Shown here: one piece after another, positions 30,201-45,200 of the stretch
How the letters are laid out: every line of letters begins with the position of its first letter
Numbering within the stretch: position 1 is the first letter of the stretch
Assembly: GCF_003945595.2 (NCBI RefSeq)
Contig: NW_024104376.1
Span: 248,001 to 312,000, forward strand
Source of the DNA: Pipra filicauda
Lineage: Eukaryota; Chordata; Aves; Passeriformes; Pipridae
DNA: 64,000 nucleotides
Direction of reading: 5' to 3'
The notes under the pieces: model-generated
Database searches by the model: none
Seen by the model: only the letters and a program-made list of their open reading frames with translations
Told to the model about the DNA's origin: nothing
Made by a program: the position numbers and the translations under genes

Positions 30201-33200
30201 GATTATTAATTAATGCAAATTTTCTTCATATTATTATTAGTTAGAACTGCTGTACCGCAAAAATGTTTGGCAGAAAACTGCATCATAACAACAAGAACAA
30301 AGAAATGCATAGAATATGCTGGAGAAAAAATGTTGTAGACATCATTATGAAAATACTTCCCCTAAATACAAATCATCTACCAGAGTCAGGAACATATATT
30401 TAATTTACATACAAGGGAACTTTGCAATCTACAAGAAACAGCAAGTTGTAATTTATATGTAAGTGATGTTGTGGTTATTACTAACAAGCTGAAATACAGT
30501 GAAGTAGTAAAATAACTGTAGAAACACAGTCTTCAATAATATGTCACATAGAGGAAACACATTTATGAGCATCAGGACAAGATTTTGTCAATAATTTGTG
30601 ATCAATTCTAGAATAAATATGATGAAATTAATAAAATTAACAGTTACGAAGTGACTTTGATTTCAGTGAATTTCCCTTTTTTAAGCATGTGCCCCTTATC
30701 TCTAGTTTCATCCGATCCTATAACCATGAATTTAGTTTCTCTGTATAGGTGAGTATGCTGCTGAATTGTAATGCTGCCAATTAAAAAGCCTGCCAAGACC
30801 TCATTTCCCAAATTTTCTTTAAAAAAAGACACCATAAGCAACAGCATGCCATAAAATGACTGTTGCTAATTGTAATATGCTTTTCAGATGTACATGTAAC
30901 AAAAGCACCCAGGTCCTTGGTCTGCATAAAAGAAAGAACAGGACAGTAAACTAAATCAAAATCCATCATGAGCAGACAAACAAAACCGAGTAACAGCTTG
31001 GCATGCACATACAAGCTTCATCTGTCATTGTCAACAGCCAGAGAACATGGTCATTGCTGAGGGTTCACCTGGCTGTGAAACAAGCCAACATGTCCTATTT
31101 CTGACTTCAGAAAACACTTTCTTCATATCTCAAAAAAAAAAAAAATCACCATTCAAATGTTAAATGGGTGATTTTCATAATTCATTCAGTTCTAAATCCA
31201 GAGTTTTAATTTTAAATTAACAAAATCTGGATTTACACACAATCAAATGCAAGAGAACCACTGCTAGATACTTTTTGGTTGTATATTTGCAAAACAGGGG
31301 CTTCTGCTGCAGTAAAGACAAGAAAGTCACATATTCTCTCACTCTACCTGCACAGGCCCAACCTCACAGTTTTGCATATGCTGCTTGTAAGTTTACAAAG
31401 AGCAACTCCTTGTGAGGCTGTGTCATAACTACATCAATTTATGTAACAAAAGTAAAACCCAGCAAAAGCTTGTCACTGAAACACAGATAAACTTTACTGA
31501 TCTGACATCTAGTAATATTTTTCTACCTCCAGTGGTTCAAATTACTCAGTGGGTAGTAGTATTACAATACAGGTAAGGGGAATAATTTTAAACTAAAAAT
31601 ACCGAAGCTACAGTTATTGAGAAAATACAAATCCACTGGAAACCAATAGTTCTTTACAGTACACTGATCTAATACTTTTTCCCCCAAAATATATTAAGAA
31701 ATCTCAGCGTAAGATTAAAGGGTGATATCTGAGAGTGGTTAAGAAAACAGAGCAAAGAAAGAAAAAGCTGAGGATAGTGTAAAAAGCCTGAAAACTACTA
31801 ACCACTCCAGAAATAGCTCAGGTCAAAATTATGGCATCATATTCTTCTCTTATCCTCTTACTAAAAAGCAGTTTCGTAACAGCATTAAAAACATTCATTA
31901 TACTTAATTCCCTTTGAGATTTAAAGTGAAAGACAAATAAAACCACACTTAGTACAATATTCTCAAGATGTACTTTATGAGACTGGTAATACATGCCTGG
32001 GGCAGCTCAAGATCTTCAGCCTTTGGCCTTGTGCTACACAACACACCCAAGGCATATATTAATGGCCCCATAAAAACATACCCTTCAATGACTTGCAGCT
32101 TAAATAAACATACTTGTCTTTCTCTTTTCCTCCTCCGAATATTGGATGCAGTAAAACTCCACCAGTCTTCAGTTCGTATGCCACTATTTGATCTAACTCC
32201 TAAGAAGAACAACATACGTAAGTAAGCATATTTCAAGAGCAATTATTTAAAGAAGACAAGAAAGCTTTTAATATCATTGTTCAAGCCACACCTCCTAATT
32301 AACCATATTTACAGAGAGAGAGAATATTTTAAAATCGGGGATGTTCTTGCATGACAAACAATAATAAAACAGTAGAAATTAGCAGTTAATACTTGTTTTG
32401 GGTCTGGACAGTGGGTCAACCCACAATAATACTGAACTACATTACAGCTAAAGAGTATTATTATTCAACAAATAAGTTGTCTCTGATCAAAAGAGATAAG
32501 GGTAATCAGCATTTCCTTGCAGTAGAGAGCAACTACACACACACACATACATACATGTACGTATGTATATAATATACATAAATAAAATTAAATAAATATT
32601 TAAAATATGAATATATATATATATACATCTGGCCCAAGCTCTGCACAGGAACATGAATCTGAATTTGTGTGATGCTGTGCCCATGTTAACAAGCACACTT
32701 TAAGGTTAACTTTAAGGCCAGATGTTTGCATGGGCTCACTGTCGCTCAACAATCAACATGAACCAAATCAGTGTAAACTGATGTCTGTTTGCAACCCAAT
32801 GTTAGTTAAACAATTTTCAAATGTTGATATGTATTGATATTTATTGATTCATATAAACTTACACACTTTCATACACTAGTAACACATTCAAAGAAGGAAG
32901 GGCAGAACCGGAGGCTGTGACAGTAGCACCTCTCACTTCTATATGGACGCCCTTAGCAACTCATGGGGAACAACACAGCAGTGAACTCTGCAACAGATCT
33001 ACACCCAGTTCTGCTGTTCTCTGTAGCACCCACGCCTTTAGCACAGACAGCACACAACTGGTGAGCTGAATGAACATTAGGCAGATAACGATATGGTACT
33101 GGGTCCCCGTGTTAGTAAGGGGTTTTAATGGAGCCCATGGGGTTAGGAATTTAATTTCATGGAATAGGGAGAGCGAGAGAATGTGAGGAGAGGAAGAAGA

Positions 33201-36200
33201 TACACATCTTCCTGTGAATAAATGTTACTGGCAAAGAATGAGGAGTCACTGCTGCTATCACTAGAAAGTATCTGTCTCAGAGCATTACATTTGAAAATGT
33301 AAGCTATAGACAGAAATTTCTTTTCCAGGAAAAGAAATCCCTTCAACAGGGATTTTTTACTGTTTCATTATTTCATTTAGCACTTCAATGACATTAAAAG
33401 ATACCTGATCCTCTATTGATCCAAGCTAATACTGGAGCCTTTCGGAGCTATATGGATGGCCATCACAGTATAATGAATCCACCAAATACATATCCGTATG
33501 AATCCTATATTCTATGTATTCAAAAAGTAACGCCTTTTTTGACCTTTATTTTTTGGTGCAAAAGTCCAAACAAAAAGAGGAAAACTAATTGCACAGAGAG
33601 ACAATTATTCATTATTCATTATTCATATGGCAGTCAGAAAAATGCATTTTGGTTCCTATGTTTGGTGTTTTTCCTTGCAGAAAGTGGTAAAAATATTTTA
33701 GCTCTAAGTTTTGTCACTACTAAACATGTCTTTAGATTGCAATGCAAAGCTGTTTTATATTCTGGTTTTATACTGTATCTTTGACACAAAATAAAAGGTA
33801 CAGAAAATGCTACTATTATGATGTTACCTGTTTAATCCAGTGGCGATACTCATTAACACCAAAGGTTTTTTTCATCCAAAGGCCATAAATGTAACCAGAG
33901 ATTCCCTTTAGCACCCATTCATCTGACCTATAATAATAAAGAAGTACGAATTATATCACTTCAGAAGACATTTTGTAGGGGATGGTATTTTTGACCAGCT
34001 CAAAAATAGCCACAGATTTCAACAGGTTATATAACTTCTCTAAGTCAATAGGAGTCTGATGAGCTGTGAACCAATTTATGGATCTTGGCACCTGGATGGG
34101 ACCAATGAAACTGAAAAGTCAGTGAAAACTGAACTTTTACCACAGAAATCCAGATTAAAATATAAACCCAAGCTACTTTAGCCGAAATAATAACAATAAA
34201 TGGGTGGAAATGGACACTAAAGCTAAAGCAACTGCCAATCTATATGATCTTAAGTTCTTGATAAACATCTCAATGCAGAAGATTTGGACAGCAAGCCAAC
34301 AAAATATCTATTTCACAATTTGGTGGACACCTATTTAAACACATCTTCTGTGAGTTATGTTCTAAGAGAGAAAAATAGGGACAAAAACTATAACAAGAAC
34401 AGAAACTAGAATCATAAACAGAAGAATGACACAAAGGGTACAATGAAGTGAATAAAACAAGAACATACAGAAAGGGAATCATTATGAAGGACAGAAAAAA
34501 TTGTATTCACCATGGAAGTAGGCTACAAATAAGGAAGAGCAAAAGAAATTATTATAGAATGAACACCAATTTAATAACATGTTGATTTCCTGTTTTTAAA
34601 ATAAGGATACTCTGAGACATATACTTTTGTAATGAAAAAAAGTAATGGGCTAATTGTCCCCAATATATAAAGTGTATGCAAAACGATTTAAAATAAATAT
34701 TCATCATAACTGCAAGAGCCAGCTGGGGAGATTTTCTGAGCAATGAAGTTATAGTCACCTTAGCAGGAATTTTCCTGTTTGACACTAATTTCTGCATTGC
34801 CCTCCCTGAACAACTTCTTAATTTATTAGTTCTGTGCTCTGTAAGTACTTCCTATGCAGGCTACACTTCTTCATCCAGAATATCTGACAGAAATTTACTG
34901 ATGATGTAGAAGAGTCTCCCTTCTAAAATTTCCACGTGCCAAAGCACACTACAATATTCAGGAAGACATATTCGATCTCTACAGGCTTTGGAACTTTTAT
35001 CTCTCACATTCTCCTTTCAAACAACAACAAAAAATACTAATGGATTTTCATTTATTGAGCTGGTTTTATTATTTTTTCTTTTTTCTTCCTTTCTTCTACA
35101 ATTAGTGTTTCGCTTATTTTGCTGATAAAACGCGATATGCAAATTAAAATTTTAGCTTTCTAGATTTTTCCCATTTTCTAGAGAATACTATGGTAAAATA
35201 CTTACCAGGACATTCTGGATATGAAACATCCAAAGAACTGCTGGGCCAGGGCCTGTGCTAAGCACCTCCTTGTCAGTGGAGTTTCATCTATAATCATTGC
35301 ACTGTGCAAGAGATTTGTGCTGGACCCCATAAAAAGAAAATAACGCAACATGAGCACCAGCTCCAAAGAAACACAAGAGACCTTGCTTTAAAAGCCAAAA
35401 TAAATAAAATAATTCATTCACTGTTTTTCCAGTGAGACAGTAATCCCTTTTTTTAAATAATCTTATAAATCAGGCAGATCTCCTGCTCTACAGAAGATCA
35501 GTATATCTATATACAACTCTCTGTGTAGAGGCTAAGTATTGTAACTGGTGAAACTCTCTTGGATTCCTGATACCCTATTCCAGCTGAAGAAAAGTAAAAC
35601 ACAATCAAACTTCTGCAACTTAATTTGAGATTAAATTGCACTTCATGCATGGCATTTCTAATTCAGAAGGAAAATCTCTGACAGTTTTTTATTAAAGTAA
35701 ATACAAATCCAACGTCTTTATAACAGATAAAAATGGCAATGGTGTTAAAAGTCTGTAATGCCAACAAAAATGAGCCTTTTCAAACTAGAGAGTCCAAAAC
35801 TCAGGTTACAAAAATAACTAGATTTACAGATATTTTTCCACAGTCTTGGATCTAGAGCTTCTAGGTCTGTGGTGTAATTTTCTCAAATACTAACCTGAAA
35901 ATACTCATGGATGCATAAGCAGCTACTTCAACATAAGCTTCATCTATGAAAACAGTCTTGAAACAGGAGTATGGATAGCGGCAGGTAAGAATCTCCTCAT
36001 AAAATTCAAACACCTCATGAAGGTATGACGTGGTATGTTTGAGCAATGGGAGAAGTTGTGGTAAGCAAAAGTGAGTCACCTACAAAACACAGGAAAATTT
36101 GTTAGAAGGCCTACAAATATATTCAAATACATAAATATCAAGCATATTACATAACTGCGAGAAAACCCAACTCCAACTAAATTCAGACAGAAACAGAATT

Positions 36201-39200
36201 ATTGCTCATTCAAAGGCATTATTTTGGAGATAAATTTAAATACAGGCATTACTAGACAAGCTTTATCATATAACTGTACTAATGGACGATGATCTAGACA
36301 TATCCACATTTGACCAATACATACGGGTTGTAACATAAGTCAGTAATTCTTTTTTAAAAAAATAAAAAAGCAGGCCTCTGTGATGAAGATTATTACCTCA
36401 TGCATGTATGGATCAACAAGAATTTCAAAAGGTCCTATTGCCAAGGAGATGTTAGAAGCTGCAGTTGGAATAGTCAGCATGTAATGAAAAGTCTTCTTTC
36501 TCATATCATGGGTGTATACAGTTTCCACCAAATCTCCGTTTGAAACAGCCACCATTGCAGCATCTACAGTATACTCAAGCTTCCAGGTACACAACTCAGA
36601 ATATGAATCAACACAAGGAAACCAAAATCTAGGAAAGTTAAAATTGGGGTGAAAATGGTCAATAATTATACTTAACTCTTTTTCACAGGTGATTTTTCTC
36701 TCAAGTTCCAAATGATATTCCTAAATACTTTAAGAATATATGAATGTTGACATACTGACTCCTACAATATATTAACTTTATAAAGCTTTACAATTTTTTT
36801 TGCCATTACCTCCTGCTGAGCTATAAAGACAAGACATCCTAATTACTAGTCATTAGATGCTACTTCACATCAGTAAGCTCCTTTCAGGCACAACTTAAGT
36901 CCTAGAATTTTTCAAACTTAAAAGAATTCAAAGAAATTATTTGTATTTCCAACACTAAGTAGGAAATATAGTGTAACATTCAAAGACAGTCTTCTTACCT
37001 TGTAGAATTCTGATAACCACACGAAAAGACATGAGCCCCTCTTTCTGCCATGTTGCCCTCCATGTTAGGTACCACAAAATGAAGGCCTCCTTTCGGCTGG
37101 TCCAGAGAAAAGTTTATATGCACCTTCAGGACTTTTAACTCTGCAGCACAAAGACCAAAATTGGAGTAAATATATACAACTTACATAAAAGTTATTTCAG
37201 AATAATAATTCAGTTTTGGACTCTTAGTCTTTCAAGATTATGTGTTTACTTCATTTTCATGGACTTCCGGGTCCATTTAAAATGTACAACTCAAAACCTC
37301 AAAACCTGAGACCTCCTAAGCATAACTTACAGGATATGAATTTATAGGAATCTTTATTAATTAATAAAAGCTGCAATTGGAGCTACATTTCATCTTCCAA
37401 TTTCCCAGCAGTAAAGCATATTTATACACTGATTGTACCCTAAGCATAATCTCTTCGTACATTGCTGAAATAATGTTCTACAAAAACTGCATGTAGCAGG
37501 CACATTCTTAAAAGACATAATATTTTCATGTGCAGTTGCTTAAAACCTCTTATTATAGTTAATGCTTTTCCTGTAACTTAAGTGTCTTTGCTTTGGTTTA
37601 GTTTCACAGAAATTTTACCTATGAATAGACTTGCAAGAAAAGAAATTCAAGCATACACTGAAATTTATCCCACAGGTCTCACCATATTTTGGCATTCAAA
37701 CTTTGAAAAGTGAAATTATACATGCTTGAATATTTTCCTTTCTAGGCTTGCAAGTAAGGTAACAGGAACTTACACAAAAATTAAAAGAAACAAAAATGTC
37801 TTTCCCATTAAGGTGCATCTGACAACACTGTGAGTCAGCTTCATGATCCAGTTGTTATTATTCTCTCACAGGTCTCATAAATCCATGGGAAAAACTGATT
37901 AAACCATGTAAGAAAATCATACAAGAAACCAATAAGATCCATGTAAGAAAATAATCAACACCAGAGGGTAATTTATTCAAACAGCTACTTACCCCATGAT
38001 CTATTATGCCAGTTTATAAAGCAGTCTACTTCCACTACCAAATCAATTTTAAAATAACCATTCTTCAAAGTGAGATGGGATAAAATTGATATAGCTTTGT
38101 ATGATTATGGATATAGCTATATCCTTGTAAATTATTTTCTCTGTTGGATCATACACGTTGTAAGTAAACTCAAAATTAAAATTTAGCACCCAATATACTC
38201 CATTATTCCCACTTCCTCAAATAGTCTTTTGGGGTCATGACCACCCAAGAGTATGCTTGTGAAGAGTGTTAAGAAACCTTGCTACCATTTCTCCATATTA
38301 CCAAGAAGTGTAAAGGTATTTTTTCAGACTTCCAGTGGAAAGAGACAGGTGATAAGGAAACAGCAACCATAATTTCATAAAATAATGTAACACTACCTCT
38401 ACTTATTTAAATCTACTATCTTCCTATGCAAATTTGTAGCCAACAACTCTATGGCATCTTAAATTAAGCTTGCAGTATGGTCTCTTTACCATCAACATGT
38501 TTCCACAGCTCCGAGGGAACCTTAATGCAGAGTTCTCCATTTCCAGCATCTGGGTCCACAGCACTGACTGCAGCAGCATAGGCATTGGAAAAATAGTTGA
38601 GATTCCTCCTGTCAGAAATACCCAGTTAATTCTTAAACTGCAGTTGTGCTGAACCACAAAAAAACAATTTTGGCAGTTATACAGTTTCTATACTGAATTT
38701 CAAGGCCCATCTTCAACCACATGGTTTTTTTTGCTTTTAAAGGAGTGGAAGAGAAAAGGAGTAAAGCTTAGATTTCAACAACCAGAACTTAAAACGTGGT
38801 TCTTGCAGAAGTGATATATGATCAAAAAGACTTAAGCAGCAATAATGCCCAATAAATTAAGTGAGAAATGCTCAGTGTTCTTTTCTTGCCAATAAGAGTA
38901 ATATTTACATTTATTGGGCTAGAAATCTAAAATTCTGGTTTTTTTTAATTTTGAGTTAAGTTTGCATCTTTTTTCTAAAGATCTGTCTTGAAGATCTGCT
39001 TCCTCATATTCAGTTTTGCTCTTATGTTGCTTTTCTAAATGTAGTAAGATTTTAGCTCGGCAATGGTATTTTTCCTCCCTTAGCTTGATGGATAGGAAGA
39101 GGGTTTTTTTATGCACTTGTAAATATCACATAAAATACTACAGGTTAGAGTTTTGGCCTTAATATACAAACACAGAAATACACGTTATACTTTTCAGTCC

Positions 39201-42200
39201 CTAGAAACATTTTTCTTTTTTAAAGTGTTACCATAATTTATTTAAATTGCAGACCCAAATTTTTGTAATCAGGTTAGCTACTATATATCAGATGCTAATT
39301 AACTGCTCATTTCATTCCAAAGTCATACCATTACTTCAGTTATGACTTAGATTAACTGTTTTCTACTGAAATGAGCAGGAACATGCATATGTCTGCTATT
39401 AAAATGCTTATGAGCAGGATGTTATCTTATTATTTAATGTGCTTAAGTTGAGATACTAGAGGATGACCAGTCACATTCAAAAATAAAAGCATGGTGTAGC
39501 AGGTTGACCCTGGCCGGATGCCAGATACTCACTAAGGCCATTCTCTCACTCCCCTCTGCAACTGGACAGAGGAGAGAAAAAAAAACAGCTAAGGACTCAT
39601 GAGCTGAGATAACAGCTGGGAGAGGTCACTTACTGATTACCTTCGCGGGCAAAACAGACTCAAAGTGGGGATAGTACTTAAATTTATTACTAATAGATAA
39701 GAGCCAAAGAGTGAGAAATAAAACAGTCTTAAAAACACCTTCTCCCCACCCCTTTTTCCATGTTCTCCCTCCTCCCCCCCAGTGGTGCAAGGGGACAGGG
39801 AATGGGGGTTACGGTCAGTTGTAGTTTCTGCCGCTGCTCAGGGAGAGCAGTCCTTCCCCTGCTCCCGTGGGGTCCCTCCCATGGGAGACAATCCTTGATG
39901 GACCTCTCTGTCGTGAGTCCATCCCTCGGGCAGCAGTTCTTCCCAAACTGCTGTCCCGTGGGTCACTCCTCCATGGAGTGCAGTCCTTCACCAATGAGCT
40001 GCACCGACATGGATCCCCCATAGGGGCCACAAGTCCTACCCGGGAAAAACCTGCTCCACCGTTGTCTTCCCCCTCCTCGGGTTGCAGTTCCCCAGCAGGA
40101 CCCTGCTCCATCTTGGGCCTCCCACAGGGTCACAGCCTCCTTCATGCATCCACCTGCTCCAGCATGGGTTCCTCCATGGGCTGCAGGGGGGTCTCTGCAC
40201 TCCAATGGTCCTCCATGGGCTGCAGGGGCACAGCTGCTCCACCATGGGCTGCACCACAGGTTGCAGGGCCTCAGCTCCGGCGCCTGGAGCACCTCCTGCC
40301 CCTCCTTCTGCACTGACCTTGGTGTCTACCTTGTTGTTCTCATGTTCTTACTCTGCTCTTCCCTGGCTGGAATTTTTTCTGCGCAACAACCTTCTGTTCT
40401 TAAACGTATTATCTCAGAGGCGTTACTATCACTCCTGATTGGCTTGGCCTTGGCAAGCGGCAGGAAGTCCATCCTGGAGCTGGCCGGCATTGGCTCCACA
40501 GGACAGGGGAAGCTTCTAGCAGATTCTAACAGAAGCCACCCCTGTAGCCCCTCCCTGCTACCAAAACCCAACCCACTACACATGGGAGCAAAATCTTTCT
40601 TAATTCTAATCCTCCAGCACACAAAGTTCTTCAAAAGCTTGCACAACTCTATACATGAAAAGAATTATTTATCACCTTTTCCCCAGAATTTGGGTACCAC
40701 CGATGAATCCAAACACTGGAGGCAGAAACACAACCAAGCATAAAGCCACTATATAATCACAGAACCACAGAAGAGTTTGGGTTGGAAGGGACCTTTAAAG
40801 GTCATTTATTTCAACCCCCCTGCAATAGATAGAGACATCTTGCACTACATGAGGTTGCTCAGAGTCCTGTCCAACCACACCTTCAGTGTTTCCAGGGATG
40901 GGGCATTTACCACCTCCCTGGGAAACTAGTTCCAGGGTTTCACGGTGCTCACAGTAAAAGAGTTCTTTATATCTAGTCTAAATCTACCCTTCTTTAGTTT
41001 AAAACCATTACACTTTGTCCTATCACAACAGGCCCTACCAAAAAGTCTGTCCCTGTCCTTCTTATAAGCCCCCTTTAAGTACTGGAAGGTTGCAGTAAGA
41101 TCTTCCCAGAGCCATGTCTTCTTGAGGTTGAACAGCCCCAGCTCCCTCAGCCTTTCACCACAGATAGGTGCTCCATCCCTCTGATCATCTCCACAGCCCT
41201 CCTCTGGGCCTGCTCTAACAGGTCCCTGTCCTTCCTGTGCTGAGGACCCCAGAATTGGATACAGCACTCACCAGAGTGGGGTCTCATCAGAGCCGAGGGG
41301 AGGGGCAGAATCACCTCTCCTCACCCTGCTGCCCATGTGCAAGTGAGGCAGCCCAGGACAGGGTTGCCTTTTTGGGCTGCAAGCACACCTTGATGGCTCA
41401 TGTTGAGCCTCTTATCTCCCAGCACCCCAAAGTCTTTCTCCACAGGGCTGCTTGCAATCCCTTCATCCCCCAGTCTGTATTGATACTGGGGGTTGCCCTG
41501 ACCCAGATGCAAGATTGCTATACCACAATGGAGTAAATTAACTTTTGGCTGGGGACTCCACCTTCCATGGAATCTGAAGTCCACACAAAGCAGACATGAC
41601 CTCATTTCAGGATTTTGCTTTCATCTAACCATTCTCTATTCACCACCCACAGAGAAAACAACCCAAATGTGTACCTTATTTGGAAGAATGAAGTGTAATT
41701 AACCATGCCAGCATCATTCTGTAAGTCTTGATATGTAAAACACCATGCTTAATATTCTTAGTCTTCCACGTATAAAAAACTTTGCTAAAACACGGAAATA
41801 TGAGAACATATTTTCATGTAGTTCTTCATCTTTGGCAATTATAGTGCACAAATTCCCTGGCACCACTACCAGGACTGAGAATGTCAGGAGCAGTAAACTT
41901 GTCTACTTTGCTTGGAAGCTCCTGAAAATCAGACATGAATAGTAAATGGGACCATTTGAGCATAGAAACACCCAAATTTTAAACACTCAAGTTTTAATAC
42001 AGTTTTTTTCCTTTTTCACAGCTGAAGTGTACCTATAGATAGGATCTAACACCAACAAGTTTTAAATGCAAAAGTTTGAATTTGTATACTGGAATATACC
42101 ATAACTCCAGCTATGGCTCCAGAATAATTCAAAATCACTTAAACTCCAGCTGATGTGCTGTCTCCTAGTCTCAGTCACTCATTCCTACTCCCTCACTCAC

Positions 42201-45200
42201 TAAGGAGACTACTGTTCACCTGACTTTGTAGGGATCCAGCTCCAAGTGCCAAATGGAAAAAAAGTCTTTTTTTCAGACAGCTTTCAGTTGGTTTACCTCC
42301 CTGACCTGTCATACTGAGGGGTCAAAGAAATACCCTAGCCAATGTTGTTTTAAACTCTCTTCAAATGGCATCCTAGAAAGGCAAACAAATACCACCAGAA
42401 AAACTCTATTTAAAAAAAGACTGGATGAAGCCTAGCCACGAACATGAGCATGACTAAGAACTATATTAGTAATTAAAAAAACTAGCAACAGCAAACAACA
42501 GTAACATTCTGTTAGACTGTAAAGTCTGAAAGTTTTTAATTTTAATCTAAATTGGTCCTGAAAATTGACTATTTTTGATAGGGGATCCCTTTCCAATACA
42601 TCAGTGAGAATTTTCTCCAGATTTGAGAATTGTGATGAGCTTGTGGCTACACTTCAAACATCAGTGAGTTCACAGACAGGAAAAGGTTATGATTTTACAG
42701 CAAAAAAGGTAGACTCCACAGAGTTTAACATTTTATGGAAAACAGTCTATTCTGATATTTCTATTTTTGTGAAGTGTTCTAATTCAAATGGGTGATTCAT
42801 TGTAAAAGAATCCATTAAAAGCTTAGTACCACAGATTAATTTTTTCATAGGTTGAACTATTCTCCATAAACTGGATATGGTCATTTTAACAAAAACAGAG
42901 CACAAACCAAAAGTGACAGCCCAAAGAACAATGATAAATTGTCCTGATGCTAAGCATAGACTGACAATGAAAAAAAAAAAAAAGCATTCATGTTTTCTTT
43001 CTGGTAGAGATACATCTTATTATCAGAATTCACCCCAAACACTGTTAATTACACCCCAAGTGCATGCAGCTCATAAAGAAGAGATCCTGCAGAGGTTTTT
43101 AAAGTACCTTTTAAAGCTACTAACTGATTCCAAATAGCTCCATGTCAACTTTCCATAGCATTTCTCACTATTAGCTGCACCAGTGCTACAAATATATGTG
43201 CTAAATACGTAGTCTACAAAGCACTGTCTTCTTACAGTACTTAACATCAACTTGGCAAAATAAGTTCTTCGATCTACAAGCAATTAATTACTCTTCATTA
43301 CCTGTAATTCATTTACTATTTTATTTTGCTTCCGAGATAGAATTAGCACTTGATATTGGAGTATATATATGACATAGTACATATTATATGCAGCATATTT
43401 TAAATAGATAATTTGTACACATATATGTAATTTATTAATAAGGCAATGATTTGAATCTTTAGCACACTGAGAAACCTAATTTCCATTCCTGCCCAAGCTT
43501 AAGGACTTTGTCCCCTCTTTTTTCAAAAGTTCTCTACACCTTTATGCCATGGTTTAGGAACAGTATTCCCCAATTTAGTGTTCCTACTGAAACACTCCAA
43601 ACCACACCACTCAATCACTTCCCCTTCTCCTCCCCCTTCCCCCAGGGTGGGCTGGAGAGGAGAACCGGAGGCACAAAAAGTAAAGAACTCAGGTTGAGAT
43701 AAAAACAATTTATTGGAAACAGCAATGAAGTAAGACAAGAACAGTAACAGCAACAATACAAACAACACAGAGTACAGGGAAAGAGACAAACAATTCACAT
43801 ATTAATGCTCACCCCACAGAAAACCTCCTCCGAAAATACCCAACTGCTCCCTCTGCCCTGTTAACCGAGGCAGAAGTGAGCCCTTCCCTGATCCCTGGAA
43901 AATGACTGAGGTGACAGAAAAACCTCTGGGTCCTGGCCATGTCCTGGCCACGGTCCCCTCACAGCTACTGCAAAACTTAACCCTGTCCTGGCCAGAACTA
44001 GGACATTATCCACCCCTTATTTTATACCATCTACGTCATCCCCAAATCCTACACCTTCCTACTATACACATGCATGTGTATATGTATATACACACACACA
44101 TATATATATACATACACAAGCACAGGTACCATTTCCATAGTCAATGGTCATCCCTCCAAGATGTCTGTTGAGCTCATTTAGTCCACGACTGCGGGTTCTA
44201 TCCGTCCTAGATGTCTTCCAGGGCAGGAGGGCTGGTGTGCCGTCAGTTGGTTGCAAGGTGCACCAGCAGTTCATGACTGGTGTATGTGGAGCAGATACTC
44301 ATTGTCCATGGTAGTTCTGGCATACAGTGGCAATGTCATTGAACAACCAATTCAGCATTACAGACTGCAGCCCAACTCTTGGGTACGTGTGCACCTACAT
44401 GATGTACTTTTACAGCCAATTTCTCTACCTGGGCAGCGATGTCCTGCCACAATTCAGCAGCCCAGATGGGTTTCCCTCTGCAATGCCAATTGGCCTTTTT
44501 CCATCAGTCCAGCCACCCTCACAAAGCATTTGCTACCGTCCATGGGTCACTGTAGAGGTAGAGCACTGGCCATTTTGCTTGTTCAGCAATATCTAAAGCC
44601 AGTTGGACAGCTTTCAGCTCTGCAACCTGACTTGATCTGCCTTGCCTCCCAATAGCTTCTGTGACCTGCCATGTAGGACTCCATAGGGCAGCTTTCCATT
44701 TTTGATGTAGAGCTACAGTAGAGCAAGAAACATGAGTAAGGAGCAAGTCACTTTTCATTTTCTGGTAGTTGATTATATGGTGGGGCCTCCTCAGCACGTG
44801 CCACCTTTTCCGCCTCCTCTGATGGTAGTCCAAACTTTTCACCTTCAGACCAGGTCAGTTTGTGATGACTTCCAAGATCCTGGGGAGATTGAGATTTCCT
44901 ATTCCAGCTCACTGTGTGACCACAGCGATCTTACTCCACGTAGCACCAGCGGCATGACGTGTGGAAAGGACTTTCCCTTTGAATATCCAGCCCAGCACTT
45001 GCAGTCAAGGTGCCAGGAGGAACTGTGCTTCAGTGCCAGTCACTTCTGAAGCAGCTCAAACCCCTTCCTAAGCTACCAGGATTTCTTTTTCAGTTGGGGT
45101 GTAACAGGCCTCAGATCCATCGTACCCCCAGCTCCAGAACCCCAGCGGTTATCCTCAAGTCTCCCCGGCTGCAGTGCAGAGCATGTTCTTCTTCTGTCCT

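Larger units (their letters stand above)
24043..33827 (-). other. TAF2 introns with no recognised elements apart from simple repeats
   Basis: This covers the introns between exons 9 and 13. The 4.6-kb intron at 27470-32113 is AT-rich and featureless to me. A somewhat GC-richer block at about 24760-25010 could be a very old repeat but was not identified. The microsatellite at 32532-32631 is listed separately. Confidence 0.5.

Noticed and set aside
33416..33784. A 122-codon plus-strand open frame in an intron
   Set aside because: Low-complexity aromatic-rich translation of AT-rich DNA with no family resemblance.
40144..40743. A 199-codon plus-strand open frame, and others in the same region
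   Set aside because: They lie inside the solo LTR and reflect its tandem GC-rich units. Composition is repetitive and the frame runs past the LTR edge.
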